The notes: generated by a model from the sequence alone, not told the origin. DNA of 64,000 bases from Pandoraea anhela (GCF_902459655.1 NZ_CABPSB010000008.1:1-64000), one strand, 5' to 3'; counted from the first letter of the stretch, positions 48,113 through 56,963 are shown. Translations and numbers: made by a program.

Positions 48113-48367
48113 TTACCCCACGGCGCGCGCCAACAACAGCGCGGCCCAGCAAACGGCGGTGGTGGCGCCCATGCCGATCCACGCGCGTGTCGTGGTGCGG
48201 CTCGCGAAGACCACCGCGAACAGGCCGAGCCACACGAGCGGGAAGAGGGCGATGACGGGGATGGCGGCGCTTTGCCAGCCGGCCGGTGTCATGTAGGCGA
48301 TGGCCCCACACAGCGCCATCGCCGCGAAGAAGCCGGGCACAAGACCCGCGAAGGTTCTACTCCACAT
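48113..48367 (-). CDS. DUF3649-type small membrane protein
   Basis: The 84-residue protein has about three hydrophobic helices and resembles the DUF3649 family that accompanies PepSY and DUF3325 genes in iron-uptake operons. ATG 48367 lies within the end of the DUF3325 gene (11-base overlap), so the two are coupled; the frame is open to 48397. The function is unknown; proximity suggests a helper of the PepSY reductase. Confidence 0.68.
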   Translation of the reverse strand: MWSRTFAGLVPGFFAAMALCGAIAYMTPAGWQSAAIPVIALFPLVWLGLFAVVFASRTTTRAWIGMGATTAVCWAALLLARAVG

Positions 48368-48635
48368 GGGCGTGTCCCCGCAGCCAGCACAAACCACCCG
48401 CGGCGTACGGCCAGAAGAGCAGGCCGAAGCACAACGACATGAAAGCCGACGCGATACCCGCCGATGCGCCGGCGGCCAGCCACCAGCACGCGAGGCTGGC
48501 GATGGCCGCGATCAGGGAGATCGCGCGCGTGGGCCGGGCTGCCAGACGCTGCGCGCGCAATCGCTGGTGTTCGGAAGTGAGGTAGCAGGCCCCGCCTGCC
48601 AGCCATGCCAGTGCAATGGCCAATGCAATCAACAT
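48357..48635 (-). CDS. DUF3325-type small membrane protein
   Basis: The 92-residue protein starts MLIALAIALAWLAGGACYLT and has three hydrophobic helices, matching the DUF3325 group found upstream of PepSY proteins in siderophore loci. It is the first gene of the iron operon and lies about 200 bases from the Fur-like box. ATG 48635 is chosen because the first membrane helix begins there; the frame is open to 48680. Confidence 0.68.
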   Translation of the reverse strand: MLIALAIALAWLAGGACYLTSEHQRLRAQRLAARPTRAISLIAAIASLACWWLAAGASAGIASAFMSLCFGLLFWPYAAGGLCWLRGHAHVE

Positions 48636-49106
48636 GCTAGGGAATCGCTGAAAATGCAGCTGCGCCAGCCTTGAACGCAACGTGGTTAACGTTAGTCGCG
48701 GGAACAGAAAACGAAAACGCCGCCCTTAGGCGACGTGGCTGGCGAAGCAAATCCATAAACGGTTTCGATCAGACGCGCTCGATGACGACAGTCGCGCACT
48801 CCCGCAAGGTGTCAGGAGGCTTGATTTTGTAAATGTTAACGAAAACGATTCGCATTTATATCACGATTCTGGCAAATCCTGAAAGCCGTCGTCCGAAATC
48901 CCATATATCGAGTATGAACCGTGGAGCATGAACCGTGGAGCTTGAGGCATGGCGTGTGGGGCGTGGCGGACAGGCAACGACTCGCGAGGTATCGCTGCCT
49001 GTCACGCTTGCCGGGATGGCGGGAGCCGCTTACGTCCCACTGTCGGAATGACCGCATGATGCAGTGACCGCAGTGACGCCCGCGGCACGCTGCGCCGTGC
49101 GCGCGC
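48636..49106. other. Control region of the iron-uptake operon
   Basis: No gene is supported. It contains the Fur-like box (48838-48856) with a TATAAA minus-strand element beside it, and a GC hairpin-like sequence near 48716-48735. Confidence 0.45.
48838..48856 (-). promoter_or_regulatory. Fur-like box upstream of the iron operon
   Basis: On the minus strand the 19-mer AATGCGAATCGTTTTCGTT resembles Fur sites of proteobacteria (AATGCGAAT half plus AT-rich half), with about 10 of 19 positions symmetric. A minus-strand TATAAA adjoins it at about 48855-48860. Iron repression of the downstream operon is inferred. Confidence 0.55.
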
Positions 49107-50363
49107 TCAGGACGCCTGCATCGCGTCGCCGACGAGGCTGCTGGTCGGCAACGGCCCGCGGAACTGGCGAACGATCGCGCGCCAGTATGGAATCACCGGG
49201 CCGGCGGTCGGTTGCGCCGCGTTGATTTCCGGCAGCAGATGCCATGGCGCTGTCGGGTACTGATGGTGAACACGGTGCAGATGATGGTTGAGCACCAGCA
49301 CGCCGCCGAGCGCCGGTGCATGGAAGTTTCGCGAACGCGCCGGTTCGTTCATCGTGACGCCGAAGTGCGGCAGGTTATCGGCAATCGACAGCCAGACGCC
49401 GCGTGCGACGAACGTCGCCACGAATACCGGCCACCACGGGCCGTAAGCCCACAGCGCCAGCCCGAGCGCGACGAGCATGAGCAGAAAGTCGCGCCGGATC
49501 CGGTGGCGACGCACCGGATCGGAGGCGAACATCACCACCCGGCGACGCACGTCGGCGTCCTGCGGATCGGCGCCGAGGGCGCTCAGTGCCAGCGAAGGCA
49601 GACGCCTGACCGGAATCCAGGCGATCAGCGGTGCGAAGACTTCCGTGGCCCACATGCCGCCGAGCAGACGCGACTGGTAGCCGAGCCAGCGGCTGACGCG
49701 TCGGGCGCGCGGCGCGTTGGCGGGCAACGTCGAAATGTCAGGCTGGTCGTACGGCTGACGCGTGAAACGATGGTGCATCAGATGCCCGAAACGCATGATC
49801 TCGAACGGCAGCCCGAGAAAAAAGGAAAGCGCGCGACCGGTGCGTTCGTTGGCGCGTGGCTTGACGCGCAACTGGCCATGAATGGACTCGTGAATCAGTC
49901 CCCAGTGCATAGGCGTGAGGAGCAGCACGGGCAGCACCGTCAGCGCGGCGATATCGCCCCAATGGCGCAGCGCATAGCCCAGGCCAAGCCATTGCCAGAG
50001 TCCTGCGAGCCCCGTCAGGCCGATGAGCCATGGGTTCCAGCGAGACGGCTTGGCGTGACGCCATAGCGCGGGGGACGGCATGGCATCGTTGGCGAGCGTG
50101 GCGCTGACCGTCGGCGTGGTAGAGGGCTTGCCTGATGGCGGGACTGGCGCTGTGAAGGGCGCGGTGAAGGGCGGGGTGATCGATGGAGAAACGGAGGGGG
50201 AAACGAAGGGGGAAACGGAGGCGGCGGCTGAGGCGTCGGCCGTAGCGGTAGTCGGCGAGTTGGCTGACGGGGTGGCTGGCGATACTGCGGAAGTTGCAGC
50301 GGGTGCTGGAACTGGGGGCGTGGCGGCGTCGATCCCGGCCGGGCGCGCAACAACGTTCTCCAT
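49107..50363 (-). CDS. Membrane fatty acid desaturase
   Basis: The 418-residue membrane enzyme has three histidine boxes: HESIH (158-162), HLMHH (194-198) and HHLHRVHH near the C terminus. These bind the di-iron centre that introduces double bonds into acyl chains. The first 105 residues are Ala/Pro/Ser/Thr-rich low-complexity sequence (runs such as SPFVSPSVSPS) absent from most relatives. ATG 50363 has GGAG upstream, supporting the long form. It stands alone. Confidence 0.84.
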   Translation of the reverse strand: MENVVARPAGIDAATPPVPAPAATSAVSPATPSANSPTTATADASAAASVSPFVSPSVSPSITPPFTAPFTAPVPPSGKPSTTPTVSATLANDAMPSPALWRHAKPSRWNPWLIGLTGLAGLWQWLGLGYALRHWGDIAALTVLPVLLLTPMHWGLIHESIHGQLRVKPRANERTGRALSFFLGLPFEIMRFGHLMHHRFTRQPYDQPDISTLPANAPRARRVSRWLGYQSRLLGGMWATEVFAPLIAWIPVRRLPSLALSALGADPQDADVRRRVVMFASDPVRRHRIRRDFLLMLVALGLALWAYGPWWPVFVATFVARGVWLSIADNLPHFGVTMNEPARSRNFHAPALGGVLVLNHHLHRVHHQYPTAPWHLLPEINAAQPTAGPVIPYWRAIVRQFRGPLPTSSLVGDAMQAS

Positions 50364-50602
50364 GAGGTCTCCGTGACGTAACGTGACTGAAAGCAGCGTG
50401 CAACGTGACAACGCAAGCGGGCATGCCGAACGTCCTGCATGGCATGTGTTATGCAAATCGGAGTGCGTTCGGCATGTCGCGGCATGTCGCGACAGGAGTG
50501 TATGCCGCCCTCCGGGAAGGGAATATGTCAGTCGTGTTGCAGTACCTTACTTTCGTCGCATTTCCGTCATGCACCGCGTTGGTAACGGGTTACGGCAACG
50601 TT

Positions 50603-50902
50603 TCAGGCCGTGCCGAGGCTATCCAGTTGCGCCGCACCGGCTGCGGTGAGCCTCACGAGTTGCAGGCCACGCTCGCCGTCTTCCAGCGAGACCCAGCCCG
50701 TTTCGGTCAGCACGCTCAGATAGCGCAGTAACGTGCTCATCGGCAACGCGCAGCGCTTGGCCAGGCGCGCCAGCGACATCGACTCGCGGCCTTCATGCCT
50801 GCCGTCGGCCAGCGTTTGCAGCAGGCGGGCAAGGTCTTGCGTCGCCTGCGTGAAGTCGTCTTTATGTGCCGCAGCGTCAGCCAAGTCAGCCAAGTCAGTC
50901 AA
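50603..50902 (-). CDS. Small winged-helix protein coupled to the YdeP-type oxidoreductase
   Basis: The 99-residue protein shows a winged helix-turn-helix (SLARLAKRCALPMSTLLRYL, then a wing with TGWVSLEDGERG). It probably binds DNA. No ATG is usable; TTG 50902 has GGAG seven bases upstream and overlaps the end of the oxidoreductase gene by eight bases, so I choose it. The overlap carries a 3 x 9-bp repeat that encodes the LTD-LAD-LAD start. It may regulate the molybdoenzyme operon; this is inference. Confidence 0.65.
   Translation of the reverse strand: MTDLADLADAAAHKDDFTQATQDLARLLQTLADGRHEGRESMSLARLAKRCALPMSTLLRYLSVLTETGWVSLEDGERGLQLVRLTAAGAAQLDSLGTA
50876..50902 (+). repeat. 3 x 9-bp repeat at a gene junction
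   Basis: GTCAGCCAA occurs at 50876-50884 and 50885-50893, with GTCAGTCAA at 50894-50902. It covers the stop of the oxidoreductase gene and the TTG start of the winged-helix gene. Confidence 0.88.
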
Positions 50903-53207
50903 GACGGCGCTCCAGCAGCACGGGAATCGATTTCGACGTCGGCGTGCCGGCGCCGTCCGCAACCGCGTCGAGCGGCACGAGTCCGTTGGTCTCGGGATAG
51001 TAGGCGGCGATGCTGCCGCGCGGAATGTCATAGGCGACCAGCAGGAAATCGTCGGCACGACGCGCAATGCCGTCGTGCCACACCCCCACGAGGTCGACGC
51101 GTTCGCCCGCACGCAGTCCCCGCGCATCCAGATCCTCGACGTTGATGAAAACGACGCGGCGCTGCCCGAACACACCGCGATAGCGGTCGTTGAGTCCGTA
51201 AATCGTGGTGTTGTACTGATCGTGCGAGCGGATGGTGGCGAGTTGCAGTACCTCGGCCCCGCGTGCGCCCGCCTGCCTGCGCGCCACGTCGATGGGGCGT
51301 TCGTCAGGCAGTGGATGCGTGGTGAAGTTGGCGCGTCCGGTGGCCGTGAGCCATTGGCGTCCGGACGGCGGCACCGGCAGTCGGAACCCGCCCGGGTGCC
51401 GCACGCGACGGTTGAATTCGGCGAAGTCGTCGAACGTGGCAGCAATCGCGTCGCGAATGCGATCGTAGTCTTGCGTGTACCAGTGCCAGTCGTCGTGCCC
51501 GCCGGGCGCGCAGCCCATCGTGGCCTGAGCGATGCCCGCAACGATGGCGGGCTCCGAGCGCAGATCGTCCGATGCCGGCGCATTGATCCCGTAAGACAGG
51601 TGCACCATGCTCATCGAATCCTCGACACTTACGCCTTGTACCGTGCCGTTCTGCATGTCGATTTCGGTGCGGCCCAGGCATGGCAGGATCAGCGCCTCGC
51701 GCCCGTGCACGAGATGGCTGCGGTTGAGTTTCGTCGCCACGTGCACGGTCAGCTCGCATTGGCGCAGGCCTTCCCAGGTACGAGGCGTGTCGGGCGTTGC
51801 CATCGCGAAATTGCCGCCCATGCCGATGAAGACTTTGATTCGCCCGGCGAGCATGGCCGAAATCGTGTCGACCACGCCTAACCCCTCACGGCGTGGCGGC
51901 GCGAAGTTGAACACTTCGGCGAGACGGTCGAGAAAGGCCGCCGACGGTTTTTCGTTGATGCCGACGGTGCGGTCGCCCTGCACGTTGCTGTGCCCGCGCA
52001 CGGGGCACAGACCCGCACCCGGTCGGCCGATGTTGCCGCGCAGGAGCATCAGGTTCACGATCATTTGAATGGTCGCCACGGCCTGCTTGTGCTGGGTGAT
52101 GCCCATGCCCCATGTCGCGATCACGCGTTCGCCGCGCAGATAGACGTCGGCGATCTGGCACATCTGCGCTTGCGATACGCCCGAGGCGCGTTCGAGATCG
52201 TCCCAGCGCTCGGCGCGCACGTCGGCTGCGAAGTCGTCGAAACCGTGTGTGTGTTCCGCGATGAAGGCATCGTCCAGCAGGGGCGTCCGAGCGTTGGCGC
52301 GCGCCTCGGCGTCTCGCGCCAGCACGTGCTTGATAACGCCTTTCACGAAGGCGAAGTCGCCGCCGCTGGCCGGCGTGACGTAGTGGCCGCTGATCGCCGT
52401 GCCGCCCATGCTCAGCATTTCGCCCGGGCTTTGCGGGTCGGCGAAGCGTTCGAGGCCGCGCTCGTGCAGCAGGTTGATCGATACGATGGTCGCGCCGCGC
52501 TTTGCCGCTTCGCGAAGCTCGCCGAGCATGCGCGGATGATTGGTGCCGGGGTTCTGGCCGAACAGCAGCAGCGTGTCCGCCTGCTCGAAATCTTCGAGCG
52601 TGACGGTGCCCTTGCCGAGACCGACGACCGGGGGCAAACCTACGCTCGTCGGTTCATGGCACATGTTCGAGCAATCGGGAAAGTTGTTCGTGCCGTACTG
52701 GCGCACGAACAACTGGTACAGGAACGCCGCTTCGTTGCTGGTACGACCGGACGTGTAGAACGCCGCCTGATCGGGGTCGGGCAGGGCGCGCAAATGCTCG
52801 CCGATCATGGCGAATGCGGCGTCCCACGCGATCGGCAGATAGCGATCGGTGGCCGCGTCGTAACGCATCGGATGCGTGAGACGGCCAAACCCCTCCAGTG
52901 TGTAGTCGTCGAGTTCGAGCAGTTCGGTCACGCTGCGCGAAGCGAAGAACGCCGGCGTGACGCGACGCTTGGTCGCCTCGGCGGCGACCGCTTTGGCGCC
53001 GTTCTCGCAGAACTCGAACGTCGACGCGTGCTCACGGTCCGGCCAGGCGCACCCCGGACAGTCGAATCCGCTGGGCTGGTTTGCGCTAAGCAGCGTGCGC
53101 GCGCCCTTGAGCGGAATGCCTTGGGTGACGAGTTGGATGGCCACATTCTTGAGGGCGCCCCAACCGCCGGCGGGGCGATCGTACGGGGCAATTTTCGGGG
53201 CAGACAT
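50895..53207 (-). CDS. FdhF/YdeP-family molybdopterin oxidoreductase
   Basis: The 770-residue protein belongs to the YdeP branch of the DMSO-reductase superfamily. It shows an N-terminal Cys segment (FDCPGCAWPDREH) and GTNNFPDCSNMCHEPTSVGL, where the Mo ligand would lie. Conserved pterin-binding segments follow (LRGNIGRPGAGLCPVRGHSN). The substrate is unproven; relatives include formate dehydrogenase-like proteins. ATG 53207 (MSAPKIAPYDR) is chosen; the frame is open to 53279. It diverges from fdsR and shares its control region. A small winged-helix gene overlaps its end. Confidence 0.85.
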   Translation of the reverse strand: MSAPKIAPYDRPAGGWGALKNVAIQLVTQGIPLKGARTLLSANQPSGFDCPGCAWPDREHASTFEFCENGAKAVAAEATKRRVTPAFFASRSVTELLELDDYTLEGFGRLTHPMRYDAATDRYLPIAWDAAFAMIGEHLRALPDPDQAAFYTSGRTSNEAAFLYQLFVRQYGTNNFPDCSNMCHEPTSVGLPPVVGLGKGTVTLEDFEQADTLLLFGQNPGTNHPRMLGELREAAKRGATIVSINLLHERGLERFADPQSPGEMLSMGGTAISGHYVTPASGGDFAFVKGVIKHVLARDAEARANARTPLLDDAFIAEHTHGFDDFAADVRAERWDDLERASGVSQAQMCQIADVYLRGERVIATWGMGITQHKQAVATIQMIVNLMLLRGNIGRPGAGLCPVRGHSNVQGDRTVGINEKPSAAFLDRLAEVFNFAPPRREGLGVVDTISAMLAGRIKVFIGMGGNFAMATPDTPRTWEGLRQCELTVHVATKLNRSHLVHGREALILPCLGRTEIDMQNGTVQGVSVEDSMSMVHLSYGINAPASDDLRSEPAIVAGIAQATMGCAPGGHDDWHWYTQDYDRIRDAIAATFDDFAEFNRRVRHPGGFRLPVPPSGRQWLTATGRANFTTHPLPDERPIDVARRQAGARGAEVLQLATIRSHDQYNTTIYGLNDRYRGVFGQRRVVFINVEDLDARGLRAGERVDLVGVWHDGIARRADDFLLVAYDIPRGSIAAYYPETNGLVPLDAVADGAGTPTSKSIPVLLERRLD

Positions 53208-53298
53208 GACGCGTGTTCCGGCAAGGGGGTGGTCGGCGCGTCGCGCGATGCTGGGGCGCACGACCGCCAAAGGAAACATTTCACGTCAAATAGGCAAA

Positions 53299-53430
53299 TT
53301 TATGCATAATTGCGAGACATCACACTCCGAGTTTTGTGCGAATGTCGATGCGAAGAAGCCCGTTAAATCGACGTTTTTCAGCATCTTATCAGGAATTTGC
53401 ATAGATTGATTTATGCAATGAATAGCATAT
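53299..53430. promoter_or_regulatory. Operator-like TATGCA/TGCATA sites between ydeP-type gene and fdsR
   Basis: An AT-rich stretch contains the palindrome TATGCATA (53301-53308), the inverted repeat TTGCATA (53397-53403) with TATGCAA (53412-53418) across eight bases, and GCATAT (53425-53430). The same core recurs before fdsG. These are candidate binding sites for FdsR; the sites at 53397-53430 lie just upstream of the fdsR start and could mediate autoregulation. Confidence 0.6.
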
Positions 53431-53439
53431 GGTGAGTCC

Positions 53440-54513
53440 ATGAAGCGTATCTCCATCGCACCGCAACTGCGGTTTCGCCATGACGGCGCCGACGTGCCGC
53501 TCGACAAAGTGTTGTCCTTGCTCACGGAGGTGCAGACGCATGGCAACTTGCAGGCGGCCAGTCAGGTGCTCGGCCAGTCGTACCGGGGCGCCTGGGGGCA
53601 CGTGAAAGAGGTGGAATCGCTCGTGGGCGCACCCTTGCTGACGATGGCGCGCGGACGCGGTGCGGTGCTCACGCCGCTGGCGCAACGGCTGTTGTGGGGG
53701 CAAAAGCGTTTGCAGGCGCGGCTCGGGCCGTTGTTGGAGACGATGGCCTCCGAATTGCAGACGGAACTCGATGACTTGCTGCTTCAGGAGAGCGGTCAGT
53801 TGCGTCTTTTTGCGAGCCATGGGCTGGCGGTGGCTGCGCTGGTCGATTTCGCCGGGCGCGCCGGTTTGCCGATCGACGTCAGCTATCGCGGCAGCATCGA
53901 GGCGATTGCCGCGCTCGCCAAGCACGAGTGCGAGGTGGCGAGTTTTCATGTGCCTATCGGGGCGCTCGCGGAGCCGGTGCTCGATCAGTATGTGCCGCTG
54001 CTCAAGGGCAAGGCCTATCGCGTGGCGGATGTGGCGTCGCGTCGCCTCGGTCTGCTGGTAGCGCGCGGCAATCCGCTCGGCATCCATACGCTGGCCGATC
54101 TGCCGCGTACCGGTGCGCGCTTCGCGAACCGCGAGCGAGGGTCGGGCACGCGCATCATCTTCGATTTACTGCTCGCGCGCGACGGTATCGACCCTTCGAC
54201 CGTCGCGGGTGCGGAGAACATCGAGTTCACGCACGCCGCCGTGGCGGCCTACATCGCCAGCGGCCGCGCGGACGCCGGCCTCGCCATCGAGGCGGCCGCA
54301 AGTCAGTTCGGACTCGACTTCATTCCTATCCTCACCGAGCGTTACTGCCTGATGTTTCCGGAGAGCGGCAGCGAGTCGCCGCATCTCCAGGCGTTGCTGA
54401 GCATTCTCCAAAGCGGGGCTTACCGGCAGGCGGTTCATGCCATTCCCGGTTACGGTGAAGGCGCGACCGGGCGGGTGACGTCGCTGTCGGAGGCTTTCCC
54501 GTCGTTGGGGTGA
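53440..54513 (+). CDS. fdsR: FdsR-like regulator: ModE-type HTH with substrate-binding domain
   Basis: The 357-residue protein has a ModE/LysR-type winged HTH (about residues 20-85: LLTEVQTHGNLQAASQVLGQ, SYRGAWGHVKEVESLVG). A type 2 periplasmic-binding-protein-like effector domain follows (about 115-345). The same architecture is described for FdsR of Cupriavidus necator, which controls the fds operon directly downstream there and here. Molybdate, formate or a related signal could be the ligand. ATG 53440 follows GGTGAG at 53431-53436, a weak site. Confidence 0.82.
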   Translation: MKRISIAPQLRFRHDGADVPLDKVLSLLTEVQTHGNLQAASQVLGQSYRGAWGHVKEVESLVGAPLLTMARGRGAVLTPLAQRLLWGQKRLQARLGPLLETMASELQTELDDLLLQESGQLRLFASHGLAVAALVDFAGRAGLPIDVSYRGSIEAIAALAKHECEVASFHVPIGALAEPVLDQYVPLLKGKAYRVADVASRRLGLLVARGNPLGIHTLADLPRTGARFANRERGSGTRIIFDLLLARDGIDPSTVAGAENIEFTHAAVAAYIASGRADAGLAIEAAASQFGLDFIPILTERYCLMFPESGSESPHLQALLSILQSGAYRQAVHAIPGYGEGATGRVTSLSEAFPSLG

Positions 54514-54518
54514 TAAAT

Positions 54519-54740
54519 CATATGCATTGAATTGCATATGGGGTGTGCAAGCTTTTCCCGAGGAAACTGCCCGGCCCGCCTGGCTCGGGCGTTGGCGGCA
54601 TATTGCCATGCAGCGAATCCGGCAGGCTAGGGCTATCGGTGTTTCCACGAGGCTTGTTGGGGCGCGGTGTTTGGACTAATGTCCTAAGGACTGAGCCCCC
54701 AAAAGGCGCGTTGTCATCATATGCAATTAAGAACATATGA
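54519..54740 (+). promoter_or_regulatory. fds operon control region with paired operators
   Basis: Two perfect inverted repeats flank it: CATATGCA-N6-TGCATATG (54519-54540) and TCATATG-N10-CATATGA (54717-54740). Between them is the nested palindrome GGAC-TAAT-GTCC-TAA-GGAC (54673-54691). The outer repeats share the TATGCA core with sites upstream of fdsR. The spacing of about 200 bases would allow looping. FdsR binding is inferred. Confidence 0.65.
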
Positions 54741-54771
54741 GATGCCGTCATGCCCCAGGAGACAATTCGAG

Positions 54772-55248
54772 ATGGTGCCCACCCCTCATGCGACGCTCGT
54801 GCCGCTGCTGGCTCGCCACGCCGGCCGCGCACACGAGTTGTTGCCGCTGCTGCACGCATTGCAGGACAGCGAAGGCTACGTCGATCCGGCGCATGTGCCG
54901 GCGATTGCCGCAGCGCTGAATCTTTCCCGCGCCGAAGTCCACGGCGTCATCACGTTTTATCACCACTTCCGCAGTGCACCGCCTCCCGCGACCGTCGTGC
55001 AGTTATGCCGTGCGGAGGCGTGCCGCAGCCGCGATGGGGAGGCGCTCGTGGCGCACGTCGAAGCCTGTACCGGCGCGCGTATCGACGCGGCGCCGTGCAA
55101 CGACGTCGGCGTGGCGTCGGTGTATTGCCTTGGGCAGTGCGCGTTGTCCCCGGCCGTAACAATCAATGGCGAGTTGCATGCTCGCGTGACACCTGCGCGC
55201 TTCGACGCATTGCTCGCGTCGGTGCGCGAGGGAGGCCGTCATGACTGA
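54772..55248 (+). CDS. fdsG: NAD-dependent formate dehydrogenase, gamma subunit
   Basis: The 158-residue NuoE-like subunit binds one [2Fe-2S] cluster through cysteines in QLCRAEAC and YCLGQC. It relays electrons within the soluble FdsGBA formate dehydrogenase (formate + NAD+ to CO2 + NADH). ATG 54772 has AGGAG at 54757-54761; in-frame ATGs at 54721 and 54742 lie inside the operator and are rejected. The 3' end overlaps fdsB by eight bases. Confidence 0.9.
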   Translation: MVPTPHATLVPLLARHAGRAHELLPLLHALQDSEGYVDPAHVPAIAAALNLSRAEVHGVITFYHHFRSAPPPATVVQLCRAEACRSRDGEALVAHVEACTGARIDAAPCNDVGVASVYCLGQCALSPAVTINGELHARVTPARFDALLASVREGGRHD

Positions 55249-56884
55249 GTTGGCGTTGCAGACTCCCCCTTACCGCATCTTTATCCCTCGCGACTCGTCG
55301 GCATTGGCGTTGGGGGCCGACACGCTGGCGTCGGCGGTGACAGCCGAAGCGGCCCGCCGCGGGATTGCCGTCGACATCGTTCGCAACGGCTCGCGTGGGC
55401 TGTTCTGGCTGGAGCCGCTGGTGGAAGTGGCGACGCCGTGCGGGCGCGTCGGCTATAGCAATGTGCAGGCGTCGCAGGTCGCCGCGTGGTTCGACGCCGG
55501 ATGGCCCGTCTGCGCAATGCGGGACGCTGAGCGCGAGACGTCGAGCGAGAATCCGGACGGGAGTTGGGGGCACGCGATGCCGGCCTGCGTCGGTCGCGTG
55601 GACGCCATCCCGTATCTCGCGAAGCAGCAGCGGCTCACGTTCGCGCGCGTCGGCGTGACGGATCCGCTGAGTCCGCACGACTATCTCGCGCATGGCGGCC
55701 TTGCCGGACTGCGCGCCTGTCTCGGACTCGATGCGGACGCCGCCTGTCAGACGGTGCTCGACTCGGGGCTGCGCGGACGCGGCGGCGCTGCGTTCCCGGC
55801 CGGCATCAAATGGCGCACGGTGAGCCGCGCCGAAGCGACGCAGAAATACGTTGTCTGCAATGCGGACGAGGGCGACTCCGGCACATTCGCCGATCGTCTG
55901 ATCATGGAGAGCGACCCGTTCGTGCTCATCGAGGGCATGACGATCGCCGCGCTCAGCGTGGGCGCGACCGAAGGCATCGTGTACGTGCGCAGCGAGTATC
56001 CCCACGCCATCGCGATGCTGGAAGCGGCGATTGCCGTGGCGCGCGGCGAGGGCTGGCTCGGCGCGGACGTGCTCGGCTCGGGGCGCGCCTGCGAGTTGCG
56101 TGTGGCGAAGGCGGCGGGAGCCTACATCTGCGGCGAAGAAACGGCGCTGCTCGAAAGTCTCGAAGGCAAGCGTGGCGTGGTGCGCGCCAAACCGCCGATT
56201 CCGGCGCTGTCCGGCCTCTTCGGGCAGCCGACGCTCATCAACAACGTCATCACGCTCGCCAGCGTGCCGTACCTCTTCGCGCACGGCGCACAGGCCTATC
56301 GGGAGTTCGGCATGGGGCGCTCGCAAGGCACGTTGCCCGTGCAACTCGCAGGCAATATCCGTCGTGGCGGTCTGGTGGAGCTGGCGTTCGGGGTGACGCT
56401 GCGCACGTTGCTCGACGAGTTCGGCGGCGGCACAGCGAGCGGACGTCCGGCCAAGGCGATTCAGGTCGGCGGCCCGCTCGGGGCGTATCTGCCCGATGCG
56501 CAGTGGGATTTGCCGATGGATTACGAGGCGTATGCGGCAGTGGGGGCCGTGGTAGGGCACGGCGGTGTGGTGGTTCACGACGACACGGCCGACATGGCCG
56601 GACTGGCGAGCTACGCGATGGCGTTCTGCGCGCACGAGTCATGCGGCAAATGCACGCCGTGTCGTATCGGTTCGACGCGAGGCGTCGAGGTCATCGAGCG
56701 GATCCGGCGCGGCGATACGTCCTCGCGTCAGGTGACGTTGCTGCACGACCTCTGCGACACGATGGTCTCGGGCTCGCTTTGCGCGATGGGCGGCATGACG
56801 CCGTTCCCCGTGCGTTCCGCGCTCGAACATTTCCCGGCGGATTTCGGTCTGCCCGATGGCGCGCGACGCGCCGAGGCTGCCTGA
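55241..56884 (+). CDS. fdsB: NAD-dependent formate dehydrogenase, beta subunit
   Basis: The 547-residue subunit is NuoF-like, with an N-terminal thioredoxin-like extension. It holds the FMN/NAD site (GLRGRGGAAFPAGIKW, CNADEGDSGTFADR) and a [4Fe-4S] cluster bound by CGKCTPC plus the Cys of SLCAMG. It passes electrons from the iron-sulfur chain to NAD+. It starts inside the end of fdsG, indicating coupling, and is followed 79 bases later by fdsA. Confidence 0.93.
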   Translation: MTELALQTPPYRIFIPRDSSALALGADTLASAVTAEAARRGIAVDIVRNGSRGLFWLEPLVEVATPCGRVGYSNVQASQVAAWFDAGWPVCAMRDAERETSSENPDGSWGHAMPACVGRVDAIPYLAKQQRLTFARVGVTDPLSPHDYLAHGGLAGLRACLGLDADAACQTVLDSGLRGRGGAAFPAGIKWRTVSRAEATQKYVVCNADEGDSGTFADRLIMESDPFVLIEGMTIAALSVGATEGIVYVRSEYPHAIAMLEAAIAVARGEGWLGADVLGSGRACELRVAKAAGAYICGEETALLESLEGKRGVVRAKPPIPALSGLFGQPTLINNVITLASVPYLFAHGAQAYREFGMGRSQGTLPVQLAGNIRRGGLVELAFGVTLRTLLDEFGGGTASGRPAKAIQVGGPLGAYLPDAQWDLPMDYEAYAAVGAVVGHGGVVVHDDTADMAGLASYAMAFCAHESCGKCTPCRIGSTRGVEVIERIRRGDTSSRQVTLLHDLCDTMVSGSLCAMGGMTPFPVRSALEHFPADFGLPDGARRAEAA

Positions 56885-56963
56885 TATCGGCAATGTCGAC
56901 GATATCGGCGCATCGCATGACCGATGGCCCGACCGATCGGCACACCCAGGAGGACGACAACAG

